Assembly (NCBI GenBank): GCA_001784175.1
Contig: MFPR01000003.1
Location: 11,836 to 75,835, forward strand
DNA length: 64,000 bases
Origin: Candidatus Lindowbacteria bacterium RIFCSPLOWO2_12_FULL_62_27
GTDB lineage: Bacteria; Lindowbacteria; 2-12-FULL-62-27
Direction: 5' to 3'
Shown: positions 61,403-64,000 of the stretch, piece by piece
How the letters are laid out: each line of letters starts with the position of its first letter
How positions within the stretch are numbered: position 1 is the first letter of the stretch
Made by a program: the position numbers and the translations under genes
Notes under the pieces: generated by a model
Seen by the model: the letters and a program-made list of their open reading frames with translations, nothing else
Databases searched by the model: none
What the model was told of the DNA's origin: nothing

Positions 61403-64000
61403 ATGAAGTATATGCGGAAAGTACCAACACTGTTTGTATATATAGCCTTGCTGGCCGCCAATCCGCTTTTGGACAAGGCCTTCGCTTCCAACGCACCGCC
61501 CCAGCCCGGGGAAACGCAGTGGGTGCCTCTGCACACTTCCAGGTGGGATCCCTATGCGGACACGGTATACAACGACGGCACCTCCAGCTACACCGAGATC
61601 GTCGACGACAAAGACTCGTTCTCCGGGTACATGTACTATGACCGAAGCTACCGGGGCGGGTGGCTTTATATCCGCATGGCGCTTGATTCGCCGGACACCG
61701 CCAGCTGGCAGCAGGGGTCGAACAACATCCGGAATTTCGGATGGATGCTTTTTTTCGATGCGGACGGCGATCTCGACATGGACTGGGGCGTGCAGGTCCT
61801 CGGCGGCAATCCGGAGGGCGTGCAGGTCCTGTATGACGTCGACGGCGACAACAACCTGACAAACGGGACGGTCACCTGGTCCGATGTCTCGGGCGCGGCT
61901 TACACAACGAGCGCCGTTTCCTGCACGGTGTGCGTGACGACGATTCCCCGGTCCAGCACGAACGGCGATTCGGATGTCTGGATGATGTGGTCGGCGCCAT
62001 TGAGCGCGTTTCAAAACGCGGGCGCGCTCGCATCGATCTACGAGACGACGCCGATGCGCGTGGCGTTCGGGACGGGGGCGTCTGCGCAGAGTTTGGGCCG
62101 CGACATATCCGGCGGCGGGACGCCCGCGGGCGCGTTTACGGCGTCGCAGATCGTGACGGCGAGCATGTTTGCGAGCGGCGGATCGTCCAGCCCGGGCGGG
62201 GCGCTCTATGACGACAAGGATACCAGCCCGACTTCCATCGCGGGGACTTGGAAACAAAAAAATACGATCACCATCACCGGCAATGGCTGGCCGACCAACC
62301 GGGACACGCTCGCCATGCGCCTGGTCTACGACTCGCGGGATACCACGCAGTACTCATACCAGGCCGACAGCGTCTCGTTCGCCAAGGACAGCGGGACGTT
62401 CAGCAAGATCAACCTGTGGACGACCACCGTCAATGACACGCCGGGCGTGTACGGGATATACGTCCAGCATCCGATCACGCCGGCCAAGGGCTGGTATTTT
62501 TATGACTCCTTTGTCCTCGACACGACGGCGGTCTACAACACGGCGTCGATCGGGACATTTCCGGTCAGCATCATCGCGAAGGATTCGATCTACCCGCAGA
62601 TCGAGGACCAGGACGGGAACACGGACAGCGCGGTCACCGAAACGGTTGCGGTGACGTTCACCAATCAGACCACGGGCGAGACTGAAACGCTGACGCTGTA
62701 CGAGTCCACGGCGGCCAGCCCGATTTTCAAAAACACGGCGATGGCGACGAGCACCGGCGCGTCGGATTCCTTGAGCGCGTCCGGCAAGCTGTACGTCAAA
62801 CCGGGCGACACGCTCACCGTCCAGTACGTCGACCCGGACCAGTCGAGCGACAGCGTGACATCCGCGGGCATCGCCGTGATCGCGGACACGGCCTACTCGA
62901 CGATGACGATCTCCACGACGCTGTTTTTGAGCGATTCGATCGCGCCGGTCGTCACCGACAGCGACCAGAACGCGAACGGGTCTGCGACGGAGACAGTGAC
63001 GGTGACGGTGACGAATCAGACGACGGGCGAGACGGAGACGCTCTACGTCACGGAGACGGGAAACAATACCGGCATCTTCGACATCGCCAGCCTCTTGACA
63101 AGTACAAGTTCGGGCGACTCGGCAAGTGGCACGGGAAAATTATACGTTCGAGCGGCAGATACGCTGACGGTGAAATACACCGATCCGACGGACGCCAGAG
63201 ACAGCGTGACGTCGGGGACGATCACGATGATTCCGGACACGGCGACGAGCTACGGCACGTCGCCGTTGACGGTGTCGACGTCGGATTCGATCGCGCCGGT
63301 GGTGTCGGATTCGGATCAGAACCTGAACGGGGATGCGGTGGAGACGGTGACGGTGACGATCACGAACGGCATGACGGGGGAGACGGAGGTCGTGACGCTG
63401 ACGGAGACGGGGAAGAACACGGGGGTGTTCGACATCGGCGGACTCGCGCTATCGATTCTGCCGGGCGATTCGGCGAGCGTCAGCGGCAAGCTGTACGTGA
63501 AGCCTGGGGACACGGTGACGGCGAAATACACGGACCCGACGGATGGACGGGACTCGTTCACGACGCCGTCGATCGGCGTCGTGCCGGATACATCCAACAG
63601 CTACGGCACGGCGCCGGTGTCGGTGTCGACGGCGGATTCGATTGCGCCGGTGGTGTCGGATTCGGATCAGAACCTGAACGGGGATGCGGTGGAGACGATC
63701 ACTGTCACGATCACCAACGGCGTGACGGGGGAGACGGAGACGCTGATGCTGACGGAGACGGGGAAGAATACGGGCGTGTTCGACATTGCGGGACTCACGC
63801 TGTCGATTCTGCCGGGCGATTCGACGAGTGTCAGCGGCAAGCTGTACGTGAAGCCGGGGGACACGGTGACGATCAAATACACGGACCCAACGGACGGTAC
63901 GGACAGCGTGACGTCGTCGACGATCACGATGATTCCGGACACGGCGACGAGCTACGGCACGTCGCCGTTGACGGTGTCGACGTCGGACTCGATCGCGCCG
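61403..64000 (+). CDS. Large secreted repeat protein, 3' end beyond window
   Basis: At least 866 residues, open to the window edge. A signal peptide (VPTLFVYIALLAANPLLDKAFA) is followed by a unique N-terminal region to about residue 393 with WDPYADTVYNDG and an acidic FFDADGDLDMDWGVQ stretch that may bind Ca. From 62582 there are five 117-residue repeats (the fifth cut by the edge), each beginning DSIAPVV and rich in Thr, Asp, Gly and Ser, typical of extended Ig-like adhesin stalks. The start at 61403 has GGAAGGA about 10 bp upstream. The C-terminal anchor is not visible. Confidence 0.8.
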   Translation, partial: MKYMRKVPTLFVYIALLAANPLLDKAFASNAPPQPGETQWVPLHTSRWDPYADTVYNDGTSSYTEIVDDKDSFSGYMYYDRSYRGGWLYIRMALDSPDTASWQQGSNNIRNFGWMLFFDADGDLDMDWGVQVLGGNPEGVQVLYDVDGDNNLTNGTVTWSDVSGAAYTTSAVSCTVCVTTIPRSSTNGDSDVWMMWSAPLSAFQNAGALASIYETTPMRVAFGTGASAQSLGRDISGGGTPAGAFTASQIVTASMFASGGSSSPGGALYDDKDTSPTSIAGTWKQKNTITITGNGWPTNRDTLAMRLVYDSRDTTQYSYQADSVSFAKDSGTFSKINLWTTTVNDTPGVYGIYVQHPITPAKGWYFYDSFVLDTTAVYNTASIGTFPVSIIAKDSIYPQIEDQDGNTDSAVTETVAVTFTNQTTGETETLTLYESTAASPIFKNTAMATSTGASDSLSASGKLYVKPGDTLTVQYVDPDQSSDSVTSAGIAVIADTAYSTMTISTTLFLSDSIAPVVTDSDQNANGSATETVTVTVTNQTTGETETLYVTETGNNTGIFDIASLLTSTSSGDSASGTGKLYVRAADTLTVKYTDPTDARDSVTSGTITMIPDTATSYGTSPLTVSTSDSIAPVVSDSDQNLNGDAVETVTVTITNGMTGETEVVTLTETGKNTGVFDIGGLALSILPGDSASVSGKLYVKPGDTVTAKYTDPTDGRDSFTTPSIGVVPDTSNSYGTAPVSVSTADSIAPVVSDSDQNLNGDAVETITVTITNGVTGETETLMLTETGKNTGVFDIAGLTLSILPGDSTSVSGKLYVKPGDTVTIKYTDPTDGTDSVTSSTITMIPDTATSYGTSPLTVSTSDSIAP
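62582..64000 (+). repeat. Exact 351-bp tandem repeats in the surface-protein gene
   Basis: Units begin at 62582, 62933, 63284, 63635 and 63986 (last one partial), each exactly 351 bp. Units 3 and 4 are highly similar in DNA (for example GACTCG/GATTCG starts followed by near-identical sequence), whereas unit 1 has diverged, which fits recent expansion at the 3' side. Confidence 0.95.

Overview
The window is a GC-rich stretch of chromosome from a Gram-negative bacterium with a full outer membrane: it has TolC-type channels, two RND pumps, several beta-barrel proteins, LspA and lipobox-bearing proteins. Neither tRNA gene encodes its CCA end. It is dense in two-component signalling genes. I cannot place it in a phylum from the sequence alone; a poorly cultured, free-living, signalling-rich lineage fits best.

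Layout. (1) 1-3.6 kb: an outer-membrane porin-like gene cut by the window edge, a small secreted Cys/His protein, a DUF4143-type ATPase and tRNA-Val. (2) 3.7-11.7 kb, minus strand: one tightly overlapping operon for a hydrogenase-4-like membrane complex (hyfB-C-E-F-G-I order), led by a gene fusing a helix-turn-helix to a PTS EIIA(Ntr)-like domain. The large subunit has lost all four nickel-binding cysteines, so this is an energy-converting-hydrogenase-related (Ehr-type) complex and not a hydrogenase. (3) 11.7-22.2 kb: housekeeping genes. These are cysC-cysH (sulfate activation and reduction), a Lon-substrate-domain protein, a cupin lipoprotein, ileS-lspA-rluD, and rph-rdgB-ugd-uxs (the last two make UDP-glucuronate and UDP-xylose for surface glycans). 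(4) 22.3-32.6 kb: tRNA-Glu followed by an accessory region. It holds an ATPase/STAS-like pair, a 697-bp toxin-antitoxin-like module present twice plus a decayed third copy, hicAB, four signalling genes, and an AAA ATPase with a zinc-ribbon partner. (5) 32.9-43.2 kb: two RND efflux systems (one multidrug type, one heavy-metal type), each with its own TolC-like channel but no adaptor gene. (6) 43.4-52.0 kb: an unstable accessory zone. It contains AbiE-type toxin-antitoxin genes, a mosaic gene carrying a recently copied and internally deleted patch of czcA plus seven 17-18-residue repeats, a second hicBA, a secreted multidomain protein broken by a single-base frameshift, and a large beta-barrel protein. 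(7) 52-61 kb: a Crp-hemerythrin-Cys-rich cluster and a long signalling array (NtrC-type regulator, REC, HDOD, MASE1-PAS, histidine kinase, Rcp1-like regulator). (8) 61.4 kb to the edge: a structured leader and a large secreted protein built of exact 351-bp repeats.

The most noteworthy items are the cysteine-less Ehr-type complex with its fused EIIA/HTH first gene and matching operator, the duplicating and decaying module at 23.3 and 30.1 kb, the czcA-derived mosaic at 45.3 kb, the apparent CTG start of rluD, and the structured leader plus palindromes around the signalling/surface-protein cluster.
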